Positions 8,966-17,588 of a DNA stretch of 64,000 nucleotides are shown in pieces (the first letter of the stretch is position 1; each line of letters begins with the position of its first letter). The notes beneath the pieces are model-generated. The model was not told the origin of the DNA. It was given only the letters and a program-made list of their open reading frames with translations, and searched no databases. The stretch comes from Ancylobacter defluvii (GTDB lineage: Bacteria; Pseudomonadota; Alphaproteobacteria; Rhizobiales; Xanthobacteraceae), in NCBI RefSeq assembly GCF_018390605.1, contig NZ_JAHBGD010000005.1, positions 620,001 to 684,000 on the forward strand, in the 5' to 3' direction. A program made the position numbers and the translations under genes.

Positions 8966-9031
8966 TGCAGGCTCCTCTGTCGAAGGTCGTTTTTTTGGAT
9001 TGGGGTCGTGCAGCAGTCGTCGCGGCTGTTT

Positions 9032-9679
9032 TCAGCTCGCGATCTCGTCGTCGCTCCGGGCCAGGGTCTGGAGCGCGAGGCGGCGGCCGGCGAGGATGTG
9101 ATCCTCCATGGCCCTTCGGCTGGCCGCCGGATCGCGGGCGCGCAGGGCGTCGACGATGCCGGCGTGATGGCCGTAGGTGAACCCGATCGCGGTGATCCGG
9201 CGCGAGGCCCGCAGCAGGCGCTCGACATCGGTCGCCAGCAGCTGGTTCCGGCTGCCCCGGGCGATGATCAGGTGGAAGTCGAGGCTGTGCAGCATGTCCT
9301 CGCGCTGGGCGCTGTCACCGAGCTGCGAGGTACGGCAACAATCGTGCTCGCACAGCTCGGCGAGCAGGTCGAGCTCGTCGGCGGTGAGGTGGCGGGCAGC
9401 CCGTTCCGCGGCGGCGCCTTCCAGGATGACTCGCAGATCGAAGGTGTCCAGCACCTCCTGGACGCTGAGCCCCCGCACTACATAGCCGCGGCGCGGGAAA
9501 AGCTGCACGAGGCCTTCCTGGCACAGCAGGGCCAGCGCCTCGCGCACCGGGGTCTTGCTCACCGATAGCCGTGCCGCGACCTCCTTCTCGAGCAGGATCT
9601 CGCCGATGGGAATCCGCTGGTCGAGAATGTCGCTGCGCAGCGTCTCCATGACCATCGTGCGCAGATCGGGCTGAGGCAT
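9032..9679 (-). CDS. GntR family transcriptional regulator (FCD type)
   Basis: A 215-aa repressor of the FadR subfamily. A winged helix-turn-helix occupies residues about 8-72, with the LLEKEVAARLSVSKTPVREAL recognition region (shown by its VSKTPVREAL core) followed by a wing RRGYVV. The remainder is an alpha-helical FCD ligand domain with the metal-type D/H residues (DFHLIIA, GHHAGIVDAL). It lies directly upstream of the binding protein gene on the same strand and is divergent from the RTX giant. By family habit it should repress the transporter operon until a pathway acid or amino acid binds. Confidence 0.9.
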   Translation of the reverse strand: MPQPDLRTMVMETLRSDILDQRIPIGEILLEKEVAARLSVSKTPVREALALLCQEGLVQLFPRRGYVVRGLSVQEVLDTFDLRVILEGAAAERAARHLTADELDLLAELCEHDCCRTSQLGDSAQREDMLHSLDFHLIIARGSRNQLLATDVERLLRASRRITAIGFTYGHHAGIVDALRARDPAASRRAMEDHILAGRRLALQTLARSDDEIAS

Positions 9680-10098
9680 CCGTGAAATCCTTAAGATATA
9701 TCTCGGATATGTTCGTGGATGGCGAGTGGGGATGGCAAGGCCAAAATTGTGTCAGTCCATGGAGAGAGATTGAGCAGATTGGCGAGCCGCCGAGCGTGTC
9801 TCGGTGCCGGGGAGGCTCATGGGCAAGGGACGCACAGGGGCAGGGAACGAGCGGGCCGTCGGTGCCACCGACAGCGGGGCGACTACCGCGACGGCCTGCC
9901 TCTCATAGGCCCGGAACCGTGTCTGCCGGGGCTTTTTCCCGTTCGGCATTGCGAAGGCAAATAGCCGGTATTGAAAGAAGAGATCGAACCATTTCGGTCA
10001 TTTCAGCCAATTGTCACAGTCGCGTAGGCTCCTGCCCTTAGGACGCGTTCCAGACCCGGTACGACCGGAATTGCTGTCCTGCTGAATAGGAGCGAAGT
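9680..10098. promoter_or_regulatory. Divergent intergenic region with AGATATATCT palindrome
   Basis: A 419-bp gap between the GntR gene and the RTX gene. A perfect 10-bp palindrome at 9694-9703 lies 15 bp upstream of the GntR start and could be its own operator. The RTX gene has a clear ribosome site (AGGAG, 6 nt before ATG 10099). Open frames here (for example 9682-10041 on the plus strand) lack family features and were not called. Confidence 0.35.
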
Positions 10099-13000
10099 AT
10101 GACTTCCTCGAACCCCGCCCAGCTCATCGAAACCAACGAAGATCGACTGTTGAGCGTTCCGAGCGCCGCGCAGAACCAGCGACTTCTCGTCGTTCCGGGC
10201 GGAACCGGCACCGCGGTCAGCTACACTCTGGTCTACGATCTTTATGTTCCGGCGGCGACGGCGGGAGGGTGGGTTCCCTTCTTCCAGGGCGACGTCAACA
10301 ACAGCAATGACGGCGACCTGTTCGGCAAGATCGAAGGCAACGGCTTCGGTATCGGCATTGGCGGCAACTACCAGGGCGTGGCCCCGCTCGACAGCTGGAA
10401 CCGTATCGCCTTCACCGTCGAAACCACCGACAACGAAGTCACGATCACCAAATACATCAACGGCGAGCTGGTCGGCTCGCAGACCTCGAGCGACCCGAGC
10501 CGCTACGCCATCGACAAGGCGGCCGGCTTCCTGATCTTCTCCGATGAGGATGGCGAGACCTCCCCCGTCCATCTCAGCAATTTCGCCTATGCCGAGACGG
10601 TTCTCTCCACGGCGGACATCGCCGGCCTCGGCACCGCCAATGGCGAGGGCATCGTCTCGCCGGCCGCCAATGCCGCCTTCGTCGACGCCAATGGCTCGGA
10701 GTTCCGCTTCGGCGACGGCACGCTCGACGCCGCCTTCGGCGCCGCCACCCTTACCCCCGTCGAAACCGAGGTTGCGGTCGAGACCGCCGAGGAGGCCGGC
10801 ATCCCGGCCATCCCGGCCGCCGACCAGCTGCTGTCGATCCCGGCCGGCGCGCCCGACCAGACCATCAAGCTCACCCCCGGCGGCACCGGCGCCGCGACGG
10901 AATTCACCATCGCCTTCGACGTCTACGTGTCGTCGGCCGGCAATAATGGCTGGATCCCGTTCTTCCAGAGCGACGCCGCCAATGGCAGCGACAGCGACCT
11001 GTTCGGCAAGGTCGACGGCGACAGCTACGGCATCGGCATCGGCGGCAACTACCAGGGCGAGGCCAAGCTCGACACCTGGAACCGCGTCGCCTTCACCGTC
11101 GAGCAGAAGGACGGCGAGGTCCAGATCAACAAGTACATCAATGGCGACCTGGTCGGCAGCCAGACCAGCACCGACCTGGCCCGCTACACCATCGACAAGG
11201 CGGCCGGCTTCCTGATCTTCTCCGACGAGGACGGCGAGACCTCGCCGGTGCACGTCTCCAACATCGCCTATGTCGAAGTGGCGCTGAACGACACGCAGAT
11301 GAAGGCCATTGGCGGCCCCAGCGCCCCCGGCATCGTCCCGGCCATCCTCGAGCCGGACTTCCTCGCGGCCAACGGCAGCGAGTTCCGCTTCACCGACGGC
11401 ACGCTCGACGCGACGCTGGGTGCCGGCACTCTCGAGCCGCAGAACAGCGAGTTGACCGTTGAAAGCCCGATCGAGGCCGGCGTTCCGGCGGTTTCCGCTC
11501 CGCCGGTCGATGGCGGCGACGGCGGCGAGCCGATCCAGCTGCGCTCGATCGCCGACATGATGCTGACCCCCGATGCCGACACCGTCACCATCGATCTCGG
11601 CGCGCACTTCACCGCGGAAGGCCTGACCTTCACGGTGACCAATTCCGACGGCGAGGCTGTCGAGGCGCGGCTGATCGACGGCAACAGGCTGGAGATCGAC
11701 GCCAAGACGTTCGGCCGCTCCGACGTCCATGTCGAGGCCGTCGATGCCGAGGGCCAAGTCTATACCGACGACTTCCGCGTCCGCGTCGCCGGCGAGAACG
11801 CCTACACCATCGCCGTGCTGCCCGACACCCAGGACTACGTGTTCCCCGGTGCCGGCCAGCAGATCTTCAACGGCATGACCCAGTGGCTGGCCGACAATGC
11901 CGAGATGCTGAACCTGCGCTTCGTCACCAGCGTCGGCGACGTCACCTCCGGCAACACCGCCAGCGAATGGGCGATCGCCAAGGAGGCGTTCGAGAAGCTG
12001 AACGGCGTGGTTCCCTACGCCATGCTGCCCGGCAACCATGACCAGGGCGGTGGCGCCAGCAACTACACCTCGCTGCAGAGCCAGTATTTCGGCGTCGAGT
12101 ACATGCAGGAGCATTCGACGCTCGGCGGCGTCTACGACCAGGAGGCCGGCGAGACCAAGAACGCCTGGTACACCTTCGAGGGGGCCGACGGCACCAAGTG
12201 GATCAACCTCTCGCTCGAATTCGGCGCCCGCGACGACGTGCTGCGCTGGGCCGGCGAGGTGCTCGACGCGCATTCCGACTACCGCGCCATCGTCACCACC
12301 CACCACTACACCAACATGGGCACCCGTGCCGACAACTACTCCGGCCCGCTGTTCGGCGAGGGCACCGGCAAGGACTATGGCGTCGGCAACAGCGCCGAGA
12401 ACGCCAATGACGGCGAAGACATGTGGCAGGACCTGATCTACAGCCACACCAACGTGTCCTTCGTGTTCTCCGGCCACGTCTTTGGCGACGGCGCGGAGAC
12501 CATCGTCAGCTACAATGAGGCCGGCGAGCCGGTCTACCAGATGTTCGTCAACTACCAGAACGGCGTGTCGCTGGAAGCGACCGGCAATGGCGACGCCACC
12601 GAGGGCGGCAATGGCGGCAACGGCGCCATCCGCCTGATCACCATCGATCCCGACAACGGCAAGGTCTATACCGAGACCTATCTCTCGGCGAAGGACGAGT
12701 ACGTCACCGGCGCGCGCGGCGATGCCGAGCCCTCGCGCGACGGCAGCGGCGGCGATGGCAGCAGCGGCCCCGGCGAGGTGACGCAGCCGGTCGGCTTCGG
12801 CACCGACGCGCTGCCGGACGGCGACAGCGGCGTCATCAACGCGCCCAAGTTCGACCCGGCCAACGGCCTCAAGGTGACGCCCGGCTTCGCCCCGTCCGAC
12901 GGCGGCAGCACCTATTCCAGTTACACGCTGGTCTATGACGTGAAGCTGCCGGAGACCGGCGGCCTGTCGTCGATCTTCCAGAGCGACCTCAACAACATCA

Positions 13001-16000
13001 CCGATGGCGACCTGTGGCTGAACTATCGCGACGGCTATGCGGTGATCGGCACCAACGGCCAGGATGAGGGGCATCTGCCGCTCGGCGAGTATATCCGCCT
13101 CGTCATCACCCTCGAGCAGGTCGGCGAGGGCGGCTCGACCTACACCATGAACAAATACGTCAATGGCGAGTTGCAGGGCACCCAGACGGTGGGCTCGGCC
13201 TTCAATATCGGCCAGAGCGGCTTCCTGCTGTTCGCCGACGACAGCTTCGAGACCGTCGACTTCTCGATGTCGTCCTTCGCCTTCGTCGAGAAGGCCCTCA
13301 GCGCCGAGGACGTTGCCGGCCTCGGCGGCCCGACCGCCAGCGGCCCGTTCACCTCGCTGCTGCCGGGCGTCAACATGGCGCAGTTCGACTTCACCGCCGG
13401 CAACCTGAACGCCAATCTCGGCTCGGGCACCCTGTCCCAGCAGATCGGCGACGGGTCCGGCACCCAGCTGACCGGCGAGCTGCGCGAGCATGAGGAGGAG
13501 ATCGACGCCGATCTCGGCACGCCGACGCAGCAGTTCCGCGCCGAGGCCGGCGCGCACCAGACCGTTGCGGCCGGCGACGCCAAAACGGCGGTGATCAGCC
13601 TCAACGCCGGTGGCTCGGTCGACAAGCTCGGCCAGATCGCCTTCTATGAATGGCTGAACGCCGATGGCGAGGTGATCGCCACCACCGCCGAGGCCGATGT
13701 CGCGCTCGGTGTCGGCGTGCATCAGCTGACGCTCCGGGCAACCACGACCGACGGCACCGTCTCGACCGATACCGTTCGCGTCACCGTGACCAACAGCGAC
13801 ACGCTGCTGTCGGAGAATTTCGACGACGGCAATGCCGAGGGCTGGACGGCGCCGGGTGCCCGCTGGCAGGTCGCCGGCTCGGTGCAGTCGCGCGGCACGG
13901 AGGTGGAGGGCATCGCCGCCGGCGAGGGCGCGCTGCGCGCCTATGACAACGCCTCCGGCATCATGAACTGGACCGGCGCCGGCAGCGACGCCTGGACCGG
14001 CTATACCGTCTCGGCCACTCTGACGGCGGAAGACCAGAAGGGCCTGGGGCTGGTCGCCTACTACACCGACGCGCAGAATTATTATCGCTTGTCCTTCGAC
14101 ATCTCGGCCAACGAGCACAAGCTCATCCGCGTGCAGGGCGGCGTCGAGACGGTGCTCGCCACCGAGAAGGGCACCACGCCGTTCGACCGCGCCTTCGCGG
14201 TGGAACTCGCCGTCGAAGACGGCAAGCTCTACGCCACCATGGACGGCGCGGCGCTGTTCGGCGGCATGGTCACCGATGACAGCCCGCTGTCGGGTGGCAC
14301 TGTCGGCGTCTACTCCGCCGGTCAGCGCCAGGTGTTCTTCGACGACATCCTGGTGCAGAAGGGCACGCTGATCGCCGATGCCGGCAAGACCATCCGCGTC
14401 ATCGACACCGATGGCGACGGCTCGGTCGACATCGACCTCTCGGCGCTCTCCAGCAACGGCCTGACCGGCGAAACCACGGTCAGCTGGAGCGAGGACGGCG
14501 AAGCCCTCGCCAGCGGCGCCGAAGGAACCGTCTCGCTCGAAACCGGCGAGCATCTCATCCGCCTCGACCTCGCCAATGCCGGCGGCACCTCCAGCGACAC
14601 GGTGAAGGTGGAGATCGTCGCCGCCGACAAGGTGCTGGTGAACGAGGACTTCTCCGACGGCTTGGCCCAGGGCTTCCGCTTCGTCGACGAGGGCGAACTC
14701 GGCACCGCCGCCGCGTGGTCGGTGGTCGACGGGGTGCTGCAACAGAGCTCGAACCGCTACAGCCGCGAACTCGGCGGCACCGGCGACACCGCGCCGTCCT
14801 CGCAGTGGAGCCTCAACTGGAGCCCGCTCGGCGACGGCATCTACGCGCTGCGCAAGGGCACCTACGCCGTCTATGAGGGCGAGGGGGCCTCGGAGTGGGA
14901 GGATTACAGCGTCGAGACCACGTTCACCTCGGCGTCGGGTGGTGGCGTCGGCCTGCTCCTGCATTATCAGGACGCCGACAACTACTATAAGTTCGAGCTC
15001 GACAACCAGACCGGCCTACCGCAGCTGTTCAGCCTCAAGGACGGCATCGAGCAGACCCTCTGGCAGGGGCCGATGCGCTACGACACCGCCGGCACCAACA
15101 CGCTGCGCGCCGACATCCTCGACGGCAAGCTGCAGGTCTGGCTGAACGGCGTGGCGCTGTTCACCCAGCCGATCGAGATCCACGACACCGAGAAGGGCAG
15201 CTTCGGGCTCTATAACTGGCGGGCCGGCAGCGGCGTCACCTATGACAATGTGACGGTGGTGTCGCTCGACTCGGAAGAGCCGGAGAACACCACGCCGGTG
15301 GCGGGTGCCGATGCGGGCTTCACCACCCGCACCGGCCAGGTGCTGACCCTCGCGGCGGCGCTGTTGCTGGCCAACGATATCGATGCCGATGCCGACGCGC
15401 TGAGCATCGTCGCGGTGGGCCAGGCGGTGGGCGGCACGGTCAGCCTCGACGAGGCCGGCAATGTGGTGTTCACCCCGACGACCGGCTTCGAGGGCGCAGC
15501 CTCCTTCACCTACACCATCTCGGACGGCAAGGGCGGCACCTCCACCGCCGGGGTCACGCTGGAGGTGGTTTCCGGGTCGCAGGGCGGCGTCGGCGACGAC
15601 CGCCTCGAAGGCGGCGCCGGCGATGACGTGCTCGACGGCGGCCAGGGCAATGACAAGCTGTTCGGCAATGACGGCGACGACCAGCTGTCCGGCGGTCTCG
15701 GCAATGACCTGCTCAAGGGCGGCAACGGCGCCGATGTGCTCGACGGCGTGGCCGGCAGCGATCGCCTCGACGGCGGCGCGGGCGACGACCTGCTGACGGG
15801 CGGCGCCGGCGACGACACCCTGCTCGGCCAGTCCGGCGACGACCTGCTCAAGGGCGGCGAGGGCAACGACACCCTCAACGGCAATGAAGGCGACGACGAG
15901 CTCGAGGGCGGCAACGGCCATGACACGGTCTATGGCGGGTATGGCGACGACTGGCTGAAGGGCGGCAACGGCAATGACCGCCTGTCGGCCGGCGACGGCG

Positions 16001-16425
16001 ACGACCTTCTCGAAGGCGGCACCGGCAACGACCTGCTGGCCGGCGGCAATGGCGACGATGTCCTGCGCGGCGGCATCGGCGACGACCGCTTCTGGGGCGG
16101 TGCCGGCGACGACCTCCTGCAGGGCGGCATCGGCGACGACCTGCTCAAGGGGGGCGAAGGCGACGACGTTCTCGAAGGCGGGCTCGGCAACGACACCTTC
16201 GTGTTCCAGCCGAATGCCGGAGCCGACGTCATCATCGACTTCGCTAGCGGCGACGTCATCGAGTTCAGCAATCTGGACTTCGCGACGTTCGACGAGGTGG
16301 TGGCGGCGATGATCGACACCGCCGACGGCGTGGTCATCCAGCTCGACGACAGCGGCAACAACACCGTGCTGGTCGAGGACATGACCAAGAGCCGCCTGGG
16401 CGCCGACGACTTCCTCTTCAGCTGA
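10099..16425 (+). CDS. Giant RTX protein with lectin-like modules and metallophosphoesterase domain
   Basis: A 2108-aa protein expected to be secreted by type I secretion. Order of modules: concanavalin/LamG-like repeats at about 15-185 and 240-415; a calcineurin-like phosphoesterase at about 569-800 with motifs PDTQ (575-578), GDV (613-615), GNHD (645-648), THH (734-736) and SGHVF (791-795); a third, more diverged lectin-like repeat at about 930-1075; a PKD-like stretch; two beta-sandwich modules starting ENFDDG and NEDFSDG; a cadherin/VCBS-like domain (about 1735-1820); then 23 GGxGxDxLx nonapeptides (about 1829-2035) and a C-terminal export signal ending DFLFS. There is no N-terminal signal peptide, as usual for T1SS cargo. 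Calcium should fold the RTX part outside the cell. A role in phosphoester cleavage or adhesion is inferred. Confidence 0.9.
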   Translation: MTSSNPAQLIETNEDRLLSVPSAAQNQRLLVVPGGTGTAVSYTLVYDLYVPAATAGGWVPFFQGDVNNSNDGDLFGKIEGNGFGIGIGGNYQGVAPLDSWNRIAFTVETTDNEVTITKYINGELVGSQTSSDPSRYAIDKAAGFLIFSDEDGETSPVHLSNFAYAETVLSTADIAGLGTANGEGIVSPAANAAFVDANGSEFRFGDGTLDAAFGAATLTPVETEVAVETAEEAGIPAIPAADQLLSIPAGAPDQTIKLTPGGTGAATEFTIAFDVYVSSAGNNGWIPFFQSDAANGSDSDLFGKVDGDSYGIGIGGNYQGEAKLDTWNRVAFTVEQKDGEVQINKYINGDLVGSQTSTDLARYTIDKAAGFLIFSDEDGETSPVHVSNIAYVEVALNDTQMKAIGGPSAPGIVPAILEPDFLAANGSEFRFTDGTLDATLGAGTLEPQNSELTVESPIEAGVPAVSAPPVDGGDGGEPIQLRSIADMMLTPDADTVTIDLGAHFTAEGLTFTVTNSDGEAVEARLIDGNRLEIDAKTFGRSDVHVEAVDAEGQVYTDDFRVRVAGENAYTIAVLPDTQDYVFPGAGQQIFNGMTQWLADNAEMLNLRFVTSVGDVTSGNTASEWAIAKEAFEKLNGVVPYAMLPGNHDQGGGASNYTSLQSQYFGVEYMQEHSTLGGVYDQEAGETKNAWYTFEGADGTKWINLSLEFGARDDVLRWAGEVLDAHSDYRAIVTTHHYTNMGTRADNYSGPLFGEGTGKDYGVGNSAENANDGEDMWQDLIYSHTNVSFVFSGHVFGDGAETIVSYNEAGEPVYQMFVNYQNGVSLEATGNGDATEGGNGGNGAIRLITIDPDNGKVYTETYLSAKDEYVTGARGDAEPSRDGSGGDGSSGPGEVTQPVGFGTDALPDGDSGVINAPKFDPANGLKVTPGFAPSDGGSTYSSYTLVYDVKLPETGGLSSIFQSDLNNITDGDLWLNYRDGYAVIGTNGQDEGHLPLGEYIRLVITLEQVGEGGSTYTMNKYVNGELQGTQTVGSAFNIGQSGFLLFADDSFETVDFSMSSFAFVEKALSAEDVAGLGGPTASGPFTSLLPGVNMAQFDFTAGNLNANLGSGTLSQQIGDGSGTQLTGELREHEEEIDADLGTPTQQFRAEAGAHQTVAAGDAKTAVISLNAGGSVDKLGQIAFYEWLNADGEVIATTAEADVALGVGVHQLTLRATTTDGTVSTDTVRVTVTNSDTLLSENFDDGNAEGWTAPGARWQVAGSVQSRGTEVEGIAAGEGALRAYDNASGIMNWTGAGSDAWTGYTVSATLTAEDQKGLGLVAYYTDAQNYYRLSFDISANEHKLIRVQGGVETVLATEKGTTPFDRAFAVELAVEDGKLYATMDGAALFGGMVTDDSPLSGGTVGVYSAGQRQVFFDDILVQKGTLIADAGKTIRVIDTDGDGSVDIDLSALSSNGLTGETTVSWSEDGEALASGAEGTVSLETGEHLIRLDLANAGGTSSDTVKVEIVAADKVLVNEDFSDGLAQGFRFVDEGELGTAAAWSVVDGVLQQSSNRYSRELGGTGDTAPSSQWSLNWSPLGDGIYALRKGTYAVYEGEGASEWEDYSVETTFTSASGGGVGLLLHYQDADNYYKFELDNQTGLPQLFSLKDGIEQTLWQGPMRYDTAGTNTLRADILDGKLQVWLNGVALFTQPIEIHDTEKGSFGLYNWRAGSGVTYDNVTVVSLDSEEPENTTPVAGADAGFTTRTGQVLTLAAALLLANDIDADADALSIVAVGQAVGGTVSLDEAGNVVFTPTTGFEGAASFTYTISDGKGGTSTAGVTLEVVSGSQGGVGDDRLEGGAGDDVLDGGQGNDKLFGNDGDDQLSGGLGNDLLKGGNGADVLDGVAGSDRLDGGAGDDLLTGGAGDDTLLGQSGDDLLKGGEGNDTLNGNEGDDELEGGNGHDTVYGGYGDDWLKGGNGNDRLSAGDGDDLLEGGTGNDLLAGGNGDDVLRGGIGDDRFWGGAGDDLLQGGIGDDLLKGGEGDDVLEGGLGNDTFVFQPNAGADVIIDFASGDVIEFSNLDFATFDEVVAAMIDTADGVVIQLDDSGNNTVLVEDMTKSRLGADDFLFS
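10240..11281 (+). repeat. Tandem lectin-like module inside the RTX gene, 681-bp offset
   Basis: Copy 1 (about 10240-10600) and copy 2 (about 10921-11281) match at a constant offset of 681 bp. Both encode FFQ(G/S)D, DLFGK, GIGIGGNYQG, SWNR/TWNR and DKAAGFLIFSDEDGE. Some 50-base stretches differ at only two third-codon positions, which suggests recent internal duplication. A third, much more diverged copy is near 12925-13275. Confidence 0.8.
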
Positions 16426-16434
16426 ACCAAGGAC

Positions 16435-16462
16435 GCAGCCGGCTCGCCATCGAGCCGGCTGC
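16435..16462 (+). terminator. Strong hairpin after the RTX gene
   Basis: Perfect 12-bp arms (GCAGCCGGCTCG / CGAGCCGGCTGC) with a 4-nt loop, starting 10 nt after the stop codon. No T-tract follows. It probably ends or stabilises the long RTX transcript. Confidence 0.6.
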
Positions 16463-16625
16463 CGCCGACCGTCACCGGCCGGACGCCGCCGGGCTGTCAT
16501 AAACACGTCTGCCGAAGGCCGGTATAGGGTCGTCTTCACCTGCGGCGGGGAGCCGGGCGCCGAAAGCGGTGCCGGCGCCGCGCCGCCATCGCCAGCAGGT
16601 TCGCGGGCGGTGTATCGGAGGCAAG

Positions 16626-17588
16626 ATGTCGATCACGCAGCTTCGCGCATTCCACTATGTCGCCGCCGCCGGCGGCTACTCGCAGGCGGCGCGCGAGACC
16701 GCGATAAGCCAGTCGAATCTCTCCAACCAGGTGCGGCAGCTCGAGGCGGCGTCCGGCCTGTCGCTGTTCCAGCGCGGCCCGCGCGGCGTCACCCTCACCG
16801 CCGATGGCGAGCGCCTGTACCAGGTGACCTCGCGGCTGTTCGCCACCCTGGCCGAGGCGGCCGCCATCCTCAAGAGCCGGAAGATCGACGGCGGTCAGCT
16901 GCGGGTGGCCGCCGACGGCGTGGTGCACTCGCTGCCGATCCTGCGCGCCCTGCGCCGGCGGCGTCCCAATCTCGTGTTCTCGCTGCAGGTGCACAATTCC
17001 GACAACGTCATCGAGCAGCTCGTGCAGTTCCGTGCCGATGTCGGCATCACCGCCGAGCTGCCGAAGGACGACCGGCTGAAGGTGCAGCCGCTCGCCAATA
17101 TGAAGATCGGCCTGCTGGTGCTGGCGGAGCACGACTGGGCCGTGCGCGGCAGCGTCGCCATGCGCGATCTGCAAGGGATCAATTTCGTGCTGCGGGAGCG
17201 CGGCTCGCGCACCCGCGCGGTCTTCGAGCAGAATCTGGTCGAGAGCGGGGTTTCCCTCGGCGCCATCCTTGAAGTATCGACGCGCGAGGGCGTGCGCGAG
17301 GCGGTGGCGGCCGGCTTCGGGCTCGGGGTCATCGCCGATCTCGAATTCGGCCACGACAGCCGCCTGCGTTTCGTGCCGATCCGCGACGCCGCCATCATGA
17401 TCGAGGAATATGTCGTCTGCCTCGACGAGCGACGGCGCACGCCGCTGATCGACGACTTCTTCACCTGCGCGCAGGAGGCCTTCAATCCGGCCTTCAATCC
17501 GGCCTTCAATCCGGCCTTCAATCCGGCCTTCAATCCGGCCTTCACTCCTCCCGCATCGCGCGGGCAATCTGGTCCTGAAGCGGCTTGA
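16626..17588 (+). CDS. LysR family regulator with C-terminal FNPA repeats
   Basis: A 320-aa LysR-type activator or repressor. The winged HTH is at residues 1-60 (ITQLRAFHYVAAAGGYSQAA, then SQSNLSNQVRQLE), and the effector domain runs from about 90 to 285. ATG 16626 is chosen because the family N-terminus begins there, and the frame upstream is arginine-rich junk. After the normal family end the protein carries five exact FNPA units (286-305) and a short tail, so it is longer than usual. Its last 47 bases overlap the convergent secretion-adaptor gene. The sequence resembles the aminoethylphosphonate-type LysR group, which would suit a neighbour of a phosphoesterase, but this is only a suggestion. 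Confidence 0.88.
   Translation: MSITQLRAFHYVAAAGGYSQAARETAISQSNLSNQVRQLEAASGLSLFQRGPRGVTLTADGERLYQVTSRLFATLAEAAAILKSRKIDGGQLRVAADGVVHSLPILRALRRRRPNLVFSLQVHNSDNVIEQLVQFRADVGITAELPKDDRLKVQPLANMKIGLLVLAEHDWAVRGSVAMRDLQGINFVLRERGSRTRAVFEQNLVESGVSLGAILEVSTREGVREAVAAGFGLGVIADLEFGHDSRLRFVPIRDAAIMIEEYVVCLDERRRTPLIDDFFTCAQEAFNPAFNPAFNPAFNPAFNPAFTPPASRGQSGPEAA
17481..17540 (+). repeat. Five exact 12-bp tandem units encoding FNPA
   Basis: The unit TTCAATCCGGCC is repeated five times without a mismatch, in frame with the LysR gene (F286-A305), and a partial sixth unit begins at 17541. Copy-number change by slippage would add or remove FNPA without a frameshift. The array lies just past the stop of the opposing adaptor gene. 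Confidence 0.95.

Noticed and set aside
1813-9679. Assignment of the first cluster as ectoine uptake and degradation (Ehu/DoeA)
   Set aside because: The M24 peptidase and GntR fit loosely, but no DoeB, EutB or EutC type gene is present, and an amidase and class V enzyme are there instead.
9682-10041. A 119-codon plus-strand frame in the GntR/RTX gap
   Set aside because: No ribosome site, no family resemblance, and it overlaps the divergent promoter region.
10003-14964. A minus-strand open frame of 1653 codons opposite the RTX giant
   Set aside because: It is the antisense of a highly biased GC-rich gene. Its product is a low-complexity V/G/A/D/L run with no domain, and the plus strand gives a clear multi-domain protein.
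17481-17540. The 12-bp repeats as a CRISPR or short-repeat array
   Set aside because: Units are contiguous without spacers and lie in frame within a coding sequence.
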